Positions 15,946-23,622 of a DNA stretch of 39,253 nucleotides are shown piece after piece; position 1 is the first letter of the stretch, and each line of letters opens with the position of its first letter. Position numbers and translations under genes: made by a program. Location: contig JADIMB010000003.1 in the NCBI GenBank assembly GCA_017694995.1, positions 1-39,253 of the forward strand, given 5' to 3'. The notes beneath the pieces are model-generated. The model made no database searches. It was not told the DNA's origin and worked only from the letters and a program-made list of their open reading frames with translations. Source of the stretch: Candidatus Cryptobacteroides faecavium. Its GTDB lineage: Bacteria; Bacteroidota; Bacteroidia; Bacteroidales; UBA932.

Positions 15946-17109
15946 TTATTTCAGTCTGATGTAGCATCTCTGCATAAGGTCAGTGTATATTATGCTGTCG
16001 CTTTCCAGCATGGCGGTGTATTCCAGAGCCTTTTTATATGTGATGCCGGATTCCGATGCTATTTCATCCACAGTTATCCCGCGGCGGTTCTTCACCATCA
16101 GTACTATCCTGGACAGGATGTCTATGATGTCCATGGAGTAATGTCCGTCGGCGGCCTTCCTTATTGCTGACAGGGGGTCAGTGCATGTGCTTATGCCGGA
16201 CGGCCTGAGCCCTATGCTCTCCGCCAGGCTTTCCGCTGACACTACAGGCTCTGCCACTTTTTCCTTTATAAGCATGTTGCACCCCTGGGACATCATGTCA
16301 TCGGCTCTTCCGGGAAGGGCGTATACATCCCTTTCGTATGAGAATGCCAGTCTTGCGGTAAGCATGCCTCCTCCTTTTGCCTTTGATTCTATGAGGACTG
16401 TGGCCATGCTCAGCCCGGCTATTATCCTGTTGCGCCTGAGGAAGTTTATCCTGAGCGGGGATGTCCCCGGGGGATAGTCGGTGATGAGAGCGCACCCTGG
16501 TGTGGAGGCTATCTCGTCAGCTATTTTTCTGTGCCTGGCAGGATATACAGCGTCTATCCCGGTGGCCATCACTGCTATGGTCCCTGCACCGCAGGCAAGT
16601 GCTGTGGAATGGGCTGTCACGTCTGTCCCTATCGCCAGCCCGCTTATGACCGACGGAGCAGGGGACGCCCGGCACAAGGCCGAGACAATCCTTGTGCACC
16701 ATTCTCTTCCGTAACTGCTTATGTCGCGTGTGCCTACAACCGACACAGATGGCCTCCCGCTGAAAATGCCTGCAGGGGAGGAGGCGCTTCTGACATACAG
16801 GCCGACAGGAGGGTCGTCACATTCCTTCAGCAGGGCCGGATAGTCTTCCGAGGTGATATGCAGAAAATGGTATCCCCTGGAGTAAAGGCTGTCAAGCTCC
16901 CTGGCGGACTCCTCCAGTGTCTTTTCCGTGATTAGAGCCCTGTATGGAGAGAATGCCCCTGTAATGCTGTCAAGTTCATGCGGCCTCAGCCTGAATATCC
17001 CGGATGCGCTGCCGATATGCCCTATCATTGCGTTGGCGACTTTCGGCTTGAATCCGAAAATCCTGTTCAGGGCACAGCAGCACACGTCTTCGTCGTATAT
17101 CCTTCCCAT
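15946..17109 (-). CDS. dprA: DNA-processing protein DprA (Smf)
   Basis: A 387-residue protein with an N-terminal helical region, a central Rossmann-like DprA domain and a C-terminal winged-helix-like region. Diagnostic motifs include 'SVVGTRDISSYGREW', 'VISGLAIGTDVTAHSTAL', 'MATGIDAVYPARH', 'FLRRNRIIAGLS' and 'YALPGRADDMMSQGCNMLI'. DprA loads RecA onto incoming single-stranded DNA during transformation. The frame is open for 20 more codons upstream, but those codons cross the queA terminator hairpin and a promoter box, so the ATG at 17109 (MGRIYDED) is the real start. Confidence 0.94.
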   Translation of the reverse strand: MGRIYDEDVCCCALNRIFGFKPKVANAMIGHIGSASGIFRLRPHELDSITGAFSPYRALITEKTLEESARELDSLYSRGYHFLHITSEDYPALLKECDDPPVGLYVRSASSPAGIFSGRPSVSVVGTRDISSYGREWCTRIVSALCRASPAPSVISGLAIGTDVTAHSTALACGAGTIAVMATGIDAVYPARHRKIADEIASTPGCALITDYPPGTSPLRINFLRRNRIIAGLSMATVLIESKAKGGGMLTARLAFSYERDVYALPGRADDMMSQGCNMLIKEKVAEPVVSAESLAESIGLRPSGISTCTDPLSAIRKAADGHYSMDIIDILSRIVLMVKNRRGITVDEIASESGITYKKALEYTAMLESDSIIYTDLMQRCYIRLK

Positions 17110-17121
17110 TCTTTTTTCCGG

Positions 17122-17129
17122 CAAAGGTA
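17122..17129 (-). promoter_or_regulatory. -7 box immediately upstream of dprA
   Basis: On the minus strand TACCTTTG (TANNTTTG) ends 12 bp before the dprA ATG at 17109. Initiation around 17115 would leave a leader of only about 5-8 nt. It lies between the queA terminator hairpin and dprA, so dprA is probably transcribed separately from queA. Confidence 0.55.
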
Positions 17130-17142
17130 TCCGGGGAGAACG

Positions 17143-17182
17143 AAAAAACAGCACCTTCCGTACTCGCAAGGTGCTGTTTTTT
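17143..17182 (-). terminator. Intrinsic terminator after queA
   Basis: A 15-bp stem (AAAAAACAGCACCTT 17143-17157 with AAGGTGCTGTTTTTT 17168-17182, 10-nt loop) has A- and T-runs at both ends, so it can work in both directions. Its main use is to end the queA transcript, whose stop is at 17209. Confidence 0.88.
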
Positions 17183-17208
17183 CTCTTTATTTATGTTTTT
17201 TCCTTTTT

Positions 17209-18258
17209 TTATATGATAAGCATAGCGTCGCCGTACGGCCCAAACTTGTAGTCCTCGTGCAGCGCGGTGTCATAGGCCTTCATTACATTCTCGTAACCGC
17301 CGAAGGCCGCGACTGACATCAGCATCGTCGAGCATGGGGTGTGGAAGTTAGATACCACGGCATCCGGTATGGCGAACCTGTACGGCGGGAATATGAATTT
17401 ATTGGTCCATCCGTCGTAAGGCCGTACTTCGTCATTTGTAGTGACGTACGTCTCGAGCCCTCTTATCACGGTCACGCCCACAGCAAGCACTTTATGCTTC
17501 TCCTGCTTGGTCCTGTTTATCAAGGCCGCAGTCTCTTCAGTGATGATGAGCCTTTCAGAATCCATCTTGTGCTTTGACAGGTCCTCGACGTCGACAGAGC
17601 GGAAATGGCCGATACCCATGTGGAGAGTTATGAATGCTTTGTTGATATCTTTGAGAATCATTCTGTTGAAGAGTTCCCTGCTGAAATGCAGCCCGGCTGC
17701 AGGAGCGGACACAGCCCCTTCATGTGCCGCGAATATTGTCTGGAAATTCTCCGCGTCCTCAGGTGTGACCTTCTCCTTCACCCATTTCGGTACCGGGGTC
17801 TCTCCCAGGCCGAACAGTGTCGATTTGAAATCCTCATAGCTCCCGTCATACAGGAAACGCAGAGTCCTGCCTCTGGAGGTGGTATTGTCTATGACTTCAG
17901 CCACAAGGCTCTCGTCATCTCCGAAATACAGCTTGTTTCCTATTCTGATTTTCCTGGCCGGGTCCACGATCACATCCCATAGCCGCTGCTCTTTGTTGAG
18001 CTCCCTCAGAAGGAACACCTCGATGTCTGCCCCTGTCTTTTCTTTGTTCCCGTACAGTCTCGCAGGAAAGACTTTTGTGTCGTTGAGCACGAAAGTGTCG
18101 CCTTTGCTGAAGTAGTCAATGATGTTCTTGAAAAGCCTGTGCTCGATTTCTCCTGTGTCTTTATGCAGGACCATAAGTTTGCACTCGTCACGCCATCTCG
18201 GCGGCTCTGAAGCAATCTTGTCTTTTGTAAGATTGAACTGGAATTGTGAAAGTTTCAT
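17209..18258 (-). CDS. queA: S-adenosylmethionine:tRNA ribosyltransferase-isomerase
   Basis: A 349-residue QueA, full length for the family. It opens with '[20 protein letters not shown]' and has '[15 protein letters not shown]', '[10 protein letters not shown]'-like spacing in '[15 protein letters not shown]', and the C-terminal signature '[18 protein letters not shown]'. It transfers and isomerises the ribosyl part of SAM onto preQ1 in tRNA to make epoxyqueuosine. I use the ATG at 18258; a TTG two codons upstream is in frame but less likely. It lies 82 bp after the NUDIX gene and ends at a strong terminator. Confidence 0.96.
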   Translation of the reverse strand: MKLSQFQFNLTKDKIASEPPRWRDECKLMVLHKDTGEIEHRLFKNIIDYFSKGDTFVLNDTKVFPARLYGNKEKTGADIEVFLLRELNKEQRLWDVIVDPARKIRIGNKLYFGDDESLVAEVIDNTTSRGRTLRFLYDGSYEDFKSTLFGLGETPVPKWVKEKVTPEDAENFQTIFAAHEGAVSAPAAGLHFSRELFNRMILKDINKAFITLHMGIGHFRSVDVEDLSKHKMDSERLIITEETAALINRTKQEKHKVLAVGVTVIRGLETYVTTNDEVRPYDGWTNKFIFPPYRFAIPDAVVSNFHTPCSTMLMSVAAFGGYENVMKAYDTALHEDYKFGPYGDAMLII

Positions 18259-18340
18259 AATCAATATTGTGCGGATTTTCTAAAAGCACGCATTACATTA
18301 TACGAAATTCGGAAAGATTTGTTTCAGCCTATGGCAAGAA

Positions 18341-18952
18341 TCATATTTTCGCTTCCCGGAACACCTCTGCTATAGAGGGATACGTCTTCGTGAGGAATGG
18401 CGGGAGACTGGATTTCGCCACCCATGCCGCTTTGGTGATGTCCTCTTCCCTTTGCGGTGTGAGGTCCGTCGGGTCCGTGTAAAGCATGTCGAACCACCAT
18501 GTGTGCTTCAGATGCCATATCCCGTCACGCCTGTAGCAGTGGTCTGTGATACATATCAGGTCCCTGAGCTCGAGCTTGTCCACACCTGTCTCTTCCTGTA
18601 CTTCCCTCAGGGCAGTAGTCCGTATGTCCTCTCCTTCTTCCTGGTGCCCTTTCGGCAGATCCCAGTATCCGTTGCGGTTTATCAGGAGGAAGTCACCCCT
18701 GCGGTTGCTGACCAGCCCGCCTCCTGCGTTCACCTCCTTGAATTCCGAACAGACTGTCCGGTATGTGTGCTCCACATCCGGTGTGGGGATATAAATGCGG
18801 AGCAGGGATCCGGAAGCCTCGAACAGGCTCACAAAATCATGTACCACAGGCCGCTCTCCGAGAGAGAACAGGATTGCGTTCGGGTCTGTAAGTGCCTGGT
18901 CGTCAACGGGACAGATGATTATGCATCTCTTTTCAAAGTATATTTTGTGCAT
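18341..18952 (-). CDS. NUDIX hydrolase
   Basis: A 203-residue protein with a complete Nudix box: 'GHQEEGEDIRTTALREVQEETGV' has the GX5EX7REXXEEXG pattern and coordinates the catalytic magnesium. An N-terminal region of about 95 residues precedes the Nudix domain, and 'GYWDLPKG' leads into the box. The enzyme should hydrolyse a nucleoside diphosphate linked to another group, but the substrate cannot be read from the sequence. It is divergent from pyrE, with only 96 bp between their start codons. The promoter of pyrE lies at the start of this gene, so the two may be regulated from overlapping sites. Confidence 0.92.
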   Translation of the reverse strand: MHKIYFEKRCIIICPVDDQALTDPNAILFSLGERPVVHDFVSLFEASGSLLRIYIPTPDVEHTYRTVCSEFKEVNAGGGLVSNRRGDFLLINRNGYWDLPKGHQEEGEDIRTTALREVQEETGVDKLELRDLICITDHCYRRDGIWHLKHTWWFDMLYTDPTDLTPQREEDITKAAWVAKSSLPPFLTKTYPSIAEVFREAKI

Positions 18953-18977
18953 TTCAATCTTAAATTTCTTAACTTTG
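18944..18977 (+). promoter_or_regulatory. Promoter of the pyrE operon
   Basis: TTTG (18944-18947) and TAACTTTG (18970-18977) are separated by 22 bp, slightly long for the Bacteroidota consensus. The leader to the pyrE ATG at 19049 is about 65 nt. The -33 box overlaps the first codons of the divergent NUDIX gene. Confidence 0.6.
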
Positions 18978-19048
18978 CAAGGATATTCCCGGCAAAGATA
19001 TAAAGATATAGAGAGTTTGGATAAACAGAAAAGTAAAATTAAGCAAAT

Positions 19049-19690
19049 ATGGAATCGACAGAAAGAACAGTGGCAAAATCCCTGCTTGACATCAAGGCGG
19101 TCTTGCTCAGCCCCGAGAAGCCTTTCAAATGGGCTTCAGGTTGGCTTTCTCCCATTTATTGTGACAACAGGAAAATCCTCTCGTACCCTGAACTCAGGGA
19201 GCAGATATGCAGGTGGATGGCGGACAACATTATTTCAAGGTATCCTGACGTGGAGGTCATTGCCGGTGTGGCTACAGGTGCGATAGCGCACGGGATGCTC
19301 ATCGCGCATTTCCTCAAGAAACCGTTTATATATGTGCGCCCGAAGCCGAAGGACCATGGTACGGGGTCGCAGATTGAGGGTATACTCAATGAAGGGGCTA
19401 AAGTCGTTGTGGTGGAAGACCTGATTTCCACCGGATCAAGCAGCCTTGCCGCAGTTGACGCCCTGGTCAAGGCGGGGGCATACGTTAAAGGGATGGTAGC
19501 GATTTTCTCATATAATTTCAACCAGTCAAGAAGGGCTTTCGAGAATGCAGATGTGGAGCTCAACACTCTGACAAACTATGATGCGCTTATCGATGTCGCT
19601 CATGAGACTGGATATATAAAGGAGTCGGACCTGAAGATGCTCAAGGAGTGGAGATATTCTCCTGCCACCTGGGGAAAAACCAATGAATGA
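19049..19690 (+). CDS. pyrE: Orotate phosphoribosyltransferase
   Basis: A 213-residue type I phosphoribosyltransferase. The N-terminal 'FKWASGWLSPIYCDNRKIL' is the orotate-binding opening of PyrE, and the PRPP-binding loop 'VVVVEDLISTGSS' is at residues 119-131. It makes OMP from orotate and PRPP in pyrimidine synthesis. The 3' end overlaps the next gene in an ATGA junction, and the run continues through an SRPBCC protein, an rRNA methyltransferase and a TPR protein. Confidence 0.97.
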   Translation: MESTERTVAKSLLDIKAVLLSPEKPFKWASGWLSPIYCDNRKILSYPELREQICRWMADNIISRYPDVEVIAGVATGAIAHGMLIAHFLKKPFIYVRPKPKDHGTGSQIEGILNEGAKVVVVEDLISTGSSSLAAVDALVKAGAYVKGMVAIFSYNFNQSRRAFENADVELNTLTNYDALIDVAHETGYIKESDLKMLKEWRYSPATWGKTNE

Positions 19691-20175
19691 TGGCGACCGA
19701 GATCAAGAGCAAGCACGCGACTGTATCCAGGCCTCCGTACCAGCTGTACATGGCTTTTGTGGACATGCGTAATTTCGTGCAGTTCCTTCCGGAGGACAAG
19801 AAAAAGGATGTGACGGCCGACTATGATTCGATCAAGGCCACGGTGCAGGGGTTCCCTGTAGGCGTGAGGGTGTCGGAGAGGGTCCCGTATTCGAGGATAG
19901 AGTTTTCTGATGACGGGGCGCCGTTCAAGTTTACTGTCGTGATGAATTTCGACCCTGCCGGAGGAGATCCGTACAAGACGGATTTCCATATAGAGGTCTC
20001 TGCGGATCTGAACTTTATGATGAAGATGATGCTCGGCTCCAGATTGAAGGACGCACTGGACAAGATGGTTGATGCGCTTGCGGCGATGTCTGAAGGGAAG
20101 ATGCCGGAGGGAATGGATCCCTCCATGTTTCCGGAAGGTTTCGACCCTTCGAAGTTCAACGGCTTCCAGTCTTGA
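19687..20175 (+). CDS. SRPBCC-fold (START-like) protein
   Basis: A 162-residue cytosolic protein with the pattern of an SRPBCC/polyketide-cyclase-like fold: 'VSRPPYQLYMAFVDMRNFVQFLP' at the start, alternating beta strands in the middle and a long C-terminal helix region. Such proteins bind hydrophobic ligands in a deep cavity, but no ligand can be assigned. The C-terminus is unusual in being rich in Met, Pro and Gly ('GKMPEGMDPSMFPEGFDPSKF'). It starts inside the pyrE stop codon (ATGA) and is followed by the rRNA methyltransferase, so it is translationally coupled. Confidence 0.85.
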   Translation: MMATEIKSKHATVSRPPYQLYMAFVDMRNFVQFLPEDKKKDVTADYDSIKATVQGFPVGVRVSERVPYSRIEFSDDGAPFKFTVVMNFDPAGGDPYKTDFHIEVSADLNFMMKMMLGSRLKDALDKMVDALAAMSEGKMPEGMDPSMFPEGFDPSKFNGFQS

Positions 20176-20189
20176 CAGGACTTGGGAAA

Positions 20190-21578
20190 ATGGCAGCAGG
20201 TTTGGACAGTGACTTCAGGAAATATCTTGTGGAAGCGATAGGGCAGGAGAATGCCGCTGTCGCTTTTTCTGCATTGGAGGAACCGGCATCAGTGTCGGTG
20301 CGGCTGAATCCGTATAAGGAGAGGCCGGTCTTTGGCGCGGTGTCCGGTCCCGTGCCGTGGAGCAGGTACGGAGTCTTTCTGGATGCCAGGCCTGTGTTCA
20401 CGTGCGACCCTTTCTTCCATGGCGGGGCGTATTATGTCCAGGATTCTTCATCGATGTTCGTGGGCCATGTGTTCAGGACTGTCCTGGGGACATTGCCGGG
20501 AGTGAAGGACCGCCCGGTCAGGGTACTGGACCTGTGCGCAGCTCCGGGCGGCAAGACTACTGACCTGGCGGCTTCGCTGAGGGAGGTGTACGGAAGCGGG
20601 TTTGTCCTGGTCTCGAATGAGGTTATGCGGCAGAGGGTTTCCGTCCTTGCCTCGAATGTGGCTGTATGGGGTGACCCTTGTGTCGTGGTGACCTGCGACG
20701 ACCCGTCCCGCTTCTCTTCCATGAAGGGGTGGTTCGATGTCATACTGGCTGATGTGCCGTGTTCTGGGGAGGGGATGTTCAGAAAGGACGCCCAGGCCCG
20801 TGAGCAGTGGTCGGCGGATACAGTGGCGATGTGCCAGGCCCGTCAGCGCCGCATACTGGCGGATGTATGGCCGGCCCTCTCTGAAGGGGGAGTGCTGATT
20901 TACTCCACCTGTACGTTCAACCGCCATGAGAATGATGACAATGTGGAATGGGCTGCGTCGGCTCTTGGGGCGGACATCCTTGAAGCCGGACAGGCGGAAG
21001 ATGCGGAAGGTGTCCTGAGGACAAGGTACGGATTCTGCCTGGCGCCCGGGCTCGTGAGAGGGGAGGGACAGTTCTGCGCCGTCTTGCGCAAGACCGGGGA
21101 AAGCGGCGGAGACCCCGTAGGGAAAAAGTGCAGAAGCCGGTTCGACCCTGCCGGAAAGCAGGAGTCAGAGGAAATAAGGGGATATTTCACGGAGGGAATG
21201 GAGATAGTCTCCAGGGACGGGTTCATAAAGGCTTTGCCGCCAAGTGTCGCGGAAGTCATGCCTTCGCTTGAGGGCAGTCTCCATGTGCTGGCGTCAGGAT
21301 GTGCTGTCGGGCAGAGAAAACACGGACAGCTGGTCCCGGACGCGGACCTTCCGCTGAGCATACTTTACAGGAAAGGCTCGTTCCGGGAAGCGGACATGGA
21401 CCAGGATACTGCCCTGTCATATCTGTCCGGCAATCCGCTCACGCTCAAGGACGCACCGTGCGGGTATCTGGAAGTGAGCTGCCGTTCTCTTCCTCTCGGG
21501 TTCGTGAAGAACCTCGGGAGCCGGTGCAACAATCTCTATCCCCGTGGAAGGCGGATAAGGATGGATTACAGGAAATGA
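20190..21578 (+). CDS. RsmF/YebU-like rRNA (cytosine-C5)-methyltransferase
   Basis: A protein of 462 residues in the NOL1/NOP2/Sun family. The SAM-binding motif 'DLCAAPGGKTTDLA' is followed by 'DVPCSGEGMFRKD' with Cys191 and by 'YSTCTFNRHENDDNV' with Cys241; together these are the two catalytic cysteines of m5C methyltransferases. 'PCSGEGMFRKD' is particularly typical of RsmF. A C-terminal region of about 150 residues, probably a PUA-like RNA-binding part, follows. It should methylate a cytosine in 16S rRNA. I use the ATG at 20190; a TTG six codons upstream, overlapping the previous gene, is an alternative. Confidence 0.92.
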   Translation: MAAGLDSDFRKYLVEAIGQENAAVAFSALEEPASVSVRLNPYKERPVFGAVSGPVPWSRYGVFLDARPVFTCDPFFHGGAYYVQDSSSMFVGHVFRTVLGTLPGVKDRPVRVLDLCAAPGGKTTDLAASLREVYGSGFVLVSNEVMRQRVSVLASNVAVWGDPCVVVTCDDPSRFSSMKGWFDVILADVPCSGEGMFRKDAQAREQWSADTVAMCQARQRRILADVWPALSEGGVLIYSTCTFNRHENDDNVEWAASALGADILEAGQAEDAEGVLRTRYGFCLAPGLVRGEGQFCAVLRKTGESGGDPVGKKCRSRFDPAGKQESEEIRGYFTEGMEIVSRDGFIKALPPSVAEVMPSLEGSLHVLASGCAVGQRKHGQLVPDADLPLSILYRKGSFREADMDQDTALSYLSGNPLTLKDAPCGYLEVSCRSLPLGFVKNLGSRCNNLYPRGRRIRMDYRK

Positions 21579-21606
21579 TATTGTACAACATAAAAATACA
21601 CAAAGA

Positions 21607-22557
21607 ATGGACATTAGAATCTTGATGACGGCAGCGCTCATGGCGGCGGCGCTCCATATGCCTGTCTGCCTTACATCAGCCCAGGATGACGGGAAAAGTG
21701 AAAATCCCCAGGCCGAGGCATATGCGGAAAAATATGACCTTCTCCTTTCCAGGCTCGGTCCGGACGGTGTCGGGATCGAGACCCTTCTTGACAAGTGGGC
21801 GGCGGCCGCCCCGGATGATATCAGGATGCTCAAGGCCAGGTTCAGCTACTATTTCACCAAAGCGCAGAGGACCGAGGTGGTCCCGAAGGACATGAAGAAA
21901 TTCATGGGCGCAGACCCGGTGTTTACGCTGAAGGACTCTACCGGCAACGATGTCAGATATTTCCAGGAGATAGTCTACGACGATTCCCTCTATACTCTCT
22001 CGATGGGATATCTTGACAAGGCCATCCGTCTTGACTCTGACCGTCTTGACCTGAGGGTCCTCAAGGCCACGTCTCTGATTTCATACGAGAAGGAGAGCCC
22101 TGACATGGCTCTGGCCTATCTGGAGAAGCTCATTGACGAGAATGTGCTTGTGAAAGGCAAATGGAAATATCCGGGAGTGGAGGTGACTGACACGGTGTTC
22201 AGGGATATTGTCCAGGAATACTGCTATACCTTTTTCAATATAGGCTCGGACAAGTCTTTCGATGCATTCTACGACCTTTCCGTGAAGATGCTCGACTATT
22301 ATCCCGGCACTGCCGTATTCATGGACAATATCGGGTCGTACTACCTTGTCGTGAAGAAAGATGAGAAGACTGCGCTGAAATACTACAACAAAGTGCTGAA
22401 AAAGAACCCTGAAGACTATATAGCGGTCAAGAACTGCGTGATTATAGCCAGGAAGCAGAAAAACGCAAAACTCGAGAAGAAATATCTCCAGATGCTCGTC
22501 GCCTGCACAGACGGCACGGAGAAGGCTGCTGCGGAAGCAAGGCTCAAGGCGTTATGA
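21607..22557 (+). CDS. Exported tetratricopeptide-repeat protein
   Basis: A 316-residue protein with a cleavable-type signal peptide (about residues 1-25, ending 'CLTSAQDD'). Helical repeat units follow, such as 'YLDKAIRLDSDRLDLRVLKATSLI' (about 139-162) and 'KYYNKVLKKNPEDYIAVKNCVI' near 258-280, which fit TPR-like scaffolds. I recognise no enzymatic motif. It probably acts in the periplasm as an adaptor. It is the last gene of the pyrE run, 28 bp after the methyltransferase, and its 3' end overlaps the transporter gene on the other strand by 6 bp. Confidence 0.85.
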   Translation: MDIRILMTAALMAAALHMPVCLTSAQDDGKSENPQAEAYAEKYDLLLSRLGPDGVGIETLLDKWAAAAPDDIRMLKARFSYYFTKAQRTEVVPKDMKKFMGADPVFTLKDSTGNDVRYFQEIVYDDSLYTLSMGYLDKAIRLDSDRLDLRVLKATSLISYEKESPDMALAYLEKLIDENVLVKGKWKYPGVEVTDTVFRDIVQEYCYTFFNIGSDKSFDAFYDLSVKMLDYYPGTAVFMDNIGSYYLVVKKDEKTALKYYNKVLKKNPEDYIAVKNCVIIARKQKNAKLEKKYLQMLVACTDGTEKAAAEARLKAL

Positions 22558-23508
22558 CCGCCGGCTGCCTTTCTCTTTCCTGTACAGCTGCCATGAGTTG
22601 TACACATTGTGCCAGATGCAGTAGAACCCTCCGGCTACGGACGTGACCGGTGTCATGAATGTATAGCCCATCCATATCGCAAACACCGTGTTCTTCTGCC
22701 CGAGCGCCTGTCCTGCGGTTATTGAGGCGTTGTATTTCCTGCCTATCATTTTCCCTGACCAGAACTGCAGGGCGCAGCATCCGAGGGATACCAGGGCTAT
22801 GCCTGCTTCATACAGGACGGATGTCTCGTTGTGGACAATGGACCTTACTGTCATTGCGGTCGCGATGGAGAGGGAGACGCCCCACAGATAGAAAGCCAGG
22901 TTGTCAAACCTGAGAAGCCATTTGTGGAATGCAGGCGTTACATACCTTGTGAGCCATGCAAACAGGCAGGGGCAGATGAGCATCGGGAATACCTTTGCCA
23001 GTATCATGCTGGAGGCCGTAAAGAACGATACGCCTTCCGCCTGGTGCACAAGCGGCAGCAGCGAGGGTACCAGTATCCCTGCGGCAATGTTGGCTAGGAC
23101 GGTGTAGGTCGTTATGCCAGACATGTCGCCTCCTAGCTTTCCGGTGACTACGGCGGCCGCTGTGGCCGTTGGGCATATTATGCACAGCATGGCGCTTTCG
23201 GCAAGCACTTTCCATTCCGCCTCAGGGAGGAGGGCCAGCGCAATGGCCATGCCGGTGAAGATGCAGCACTGGAACGCGAGCAGGGAGAGATGCCATTTCC
23301 TCGGTCTCATGTCTTTCGGCGATATCCTGCAGAATGAAAGGTAAAGCATCGCGAATATCAGCACAGGCTGGATAATGCCGGCCGCGTCCTCCAGATACTT
23401 CCCGGCAGGTGCCAGGGCAGGGATGCTGTCGTAGATTATATATGCAGCAGCCCCGGAGCACATCGCCACAGGTAAAGTCCTCTTTTTCAATAAATCCAGT
23501 ATATCCAT
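22552..23508 (-). CDS. Bile acid:sodium symporter (BASS) family transporter
   Basis: A protein of 318 residues with about nine to ten hydrophobic segments and no soluble domain. The sequence order, including 'PVLIFAMLYLSFC', 'CIICPTATAAAVVTGKLGGD' and 'ITAGQALGQKNTVFAIW', fits the bile acid:Na+ symporter superfamily. Substrate is unknown: family members carry bile acids, pyruvate, pantothenate or other organic anions. The frame opens at 23562, but the hydrophobic part begins after the ATG at 23508, which I use. It is a single-gene unit, divergent from the M13 peptidase. Confidence 0.83.
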   Translation of the reverse strand: MDILDLLKKRTLPVAMCSGAAAYIIYDSIPALAPAGKYLEDAAGIIQPVLIFAMLYLSFCRISPKDMRPRKWHLSLLAFQCCIFTGMAIALALLPEAEWKVLAESAMLCIICPTATAAAVVTGKLGGDMSGITTYTVLANIAAGILVPSLLPLVHQAEGVSFFTASSMILAKVFPMLICPCLFAWLTRYVTPAFHKWLLRFDNLAFYLWGVSLSIATAMTVRSIVHNETSVLYEAGIALVSLGCCALQFWSGKMIGRKYNASITAGQALGQKNTVFAIWMGYTFMTPVTSVAGGFYCIWHNVYNSWQLYRKEKGSRRS

Positions 23509-23582
23509 ACTTAAACGTCGTGAAAATCTGCAAATATCGGTAAAAATACGGCAAATGGCCACGCTGTCATTGAAAAATGTTG

Positions 23583-23590
23583 TATATTTG
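23583..23590 (+). promoter_or_regulatory. -7 box before the M13 peptidase gene
   Basis: TATATTTG matches TANNTTTG and ends 32 bp before the ATG at 23623. No -33 element at good spacing was found. Confidence 0.5.
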
Positions 23591-23622
23591 CAGGTTGAAA
23601 CAGTGTTTTACGTTAGCGAAGT

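Noticed and set aside
17110..17169. N-terminal extension of dprA by 20 codons
   Set aside because: It crosses the queA terminator hairpin and a promoter -7 box, and homologues start at the ATG at 17109.
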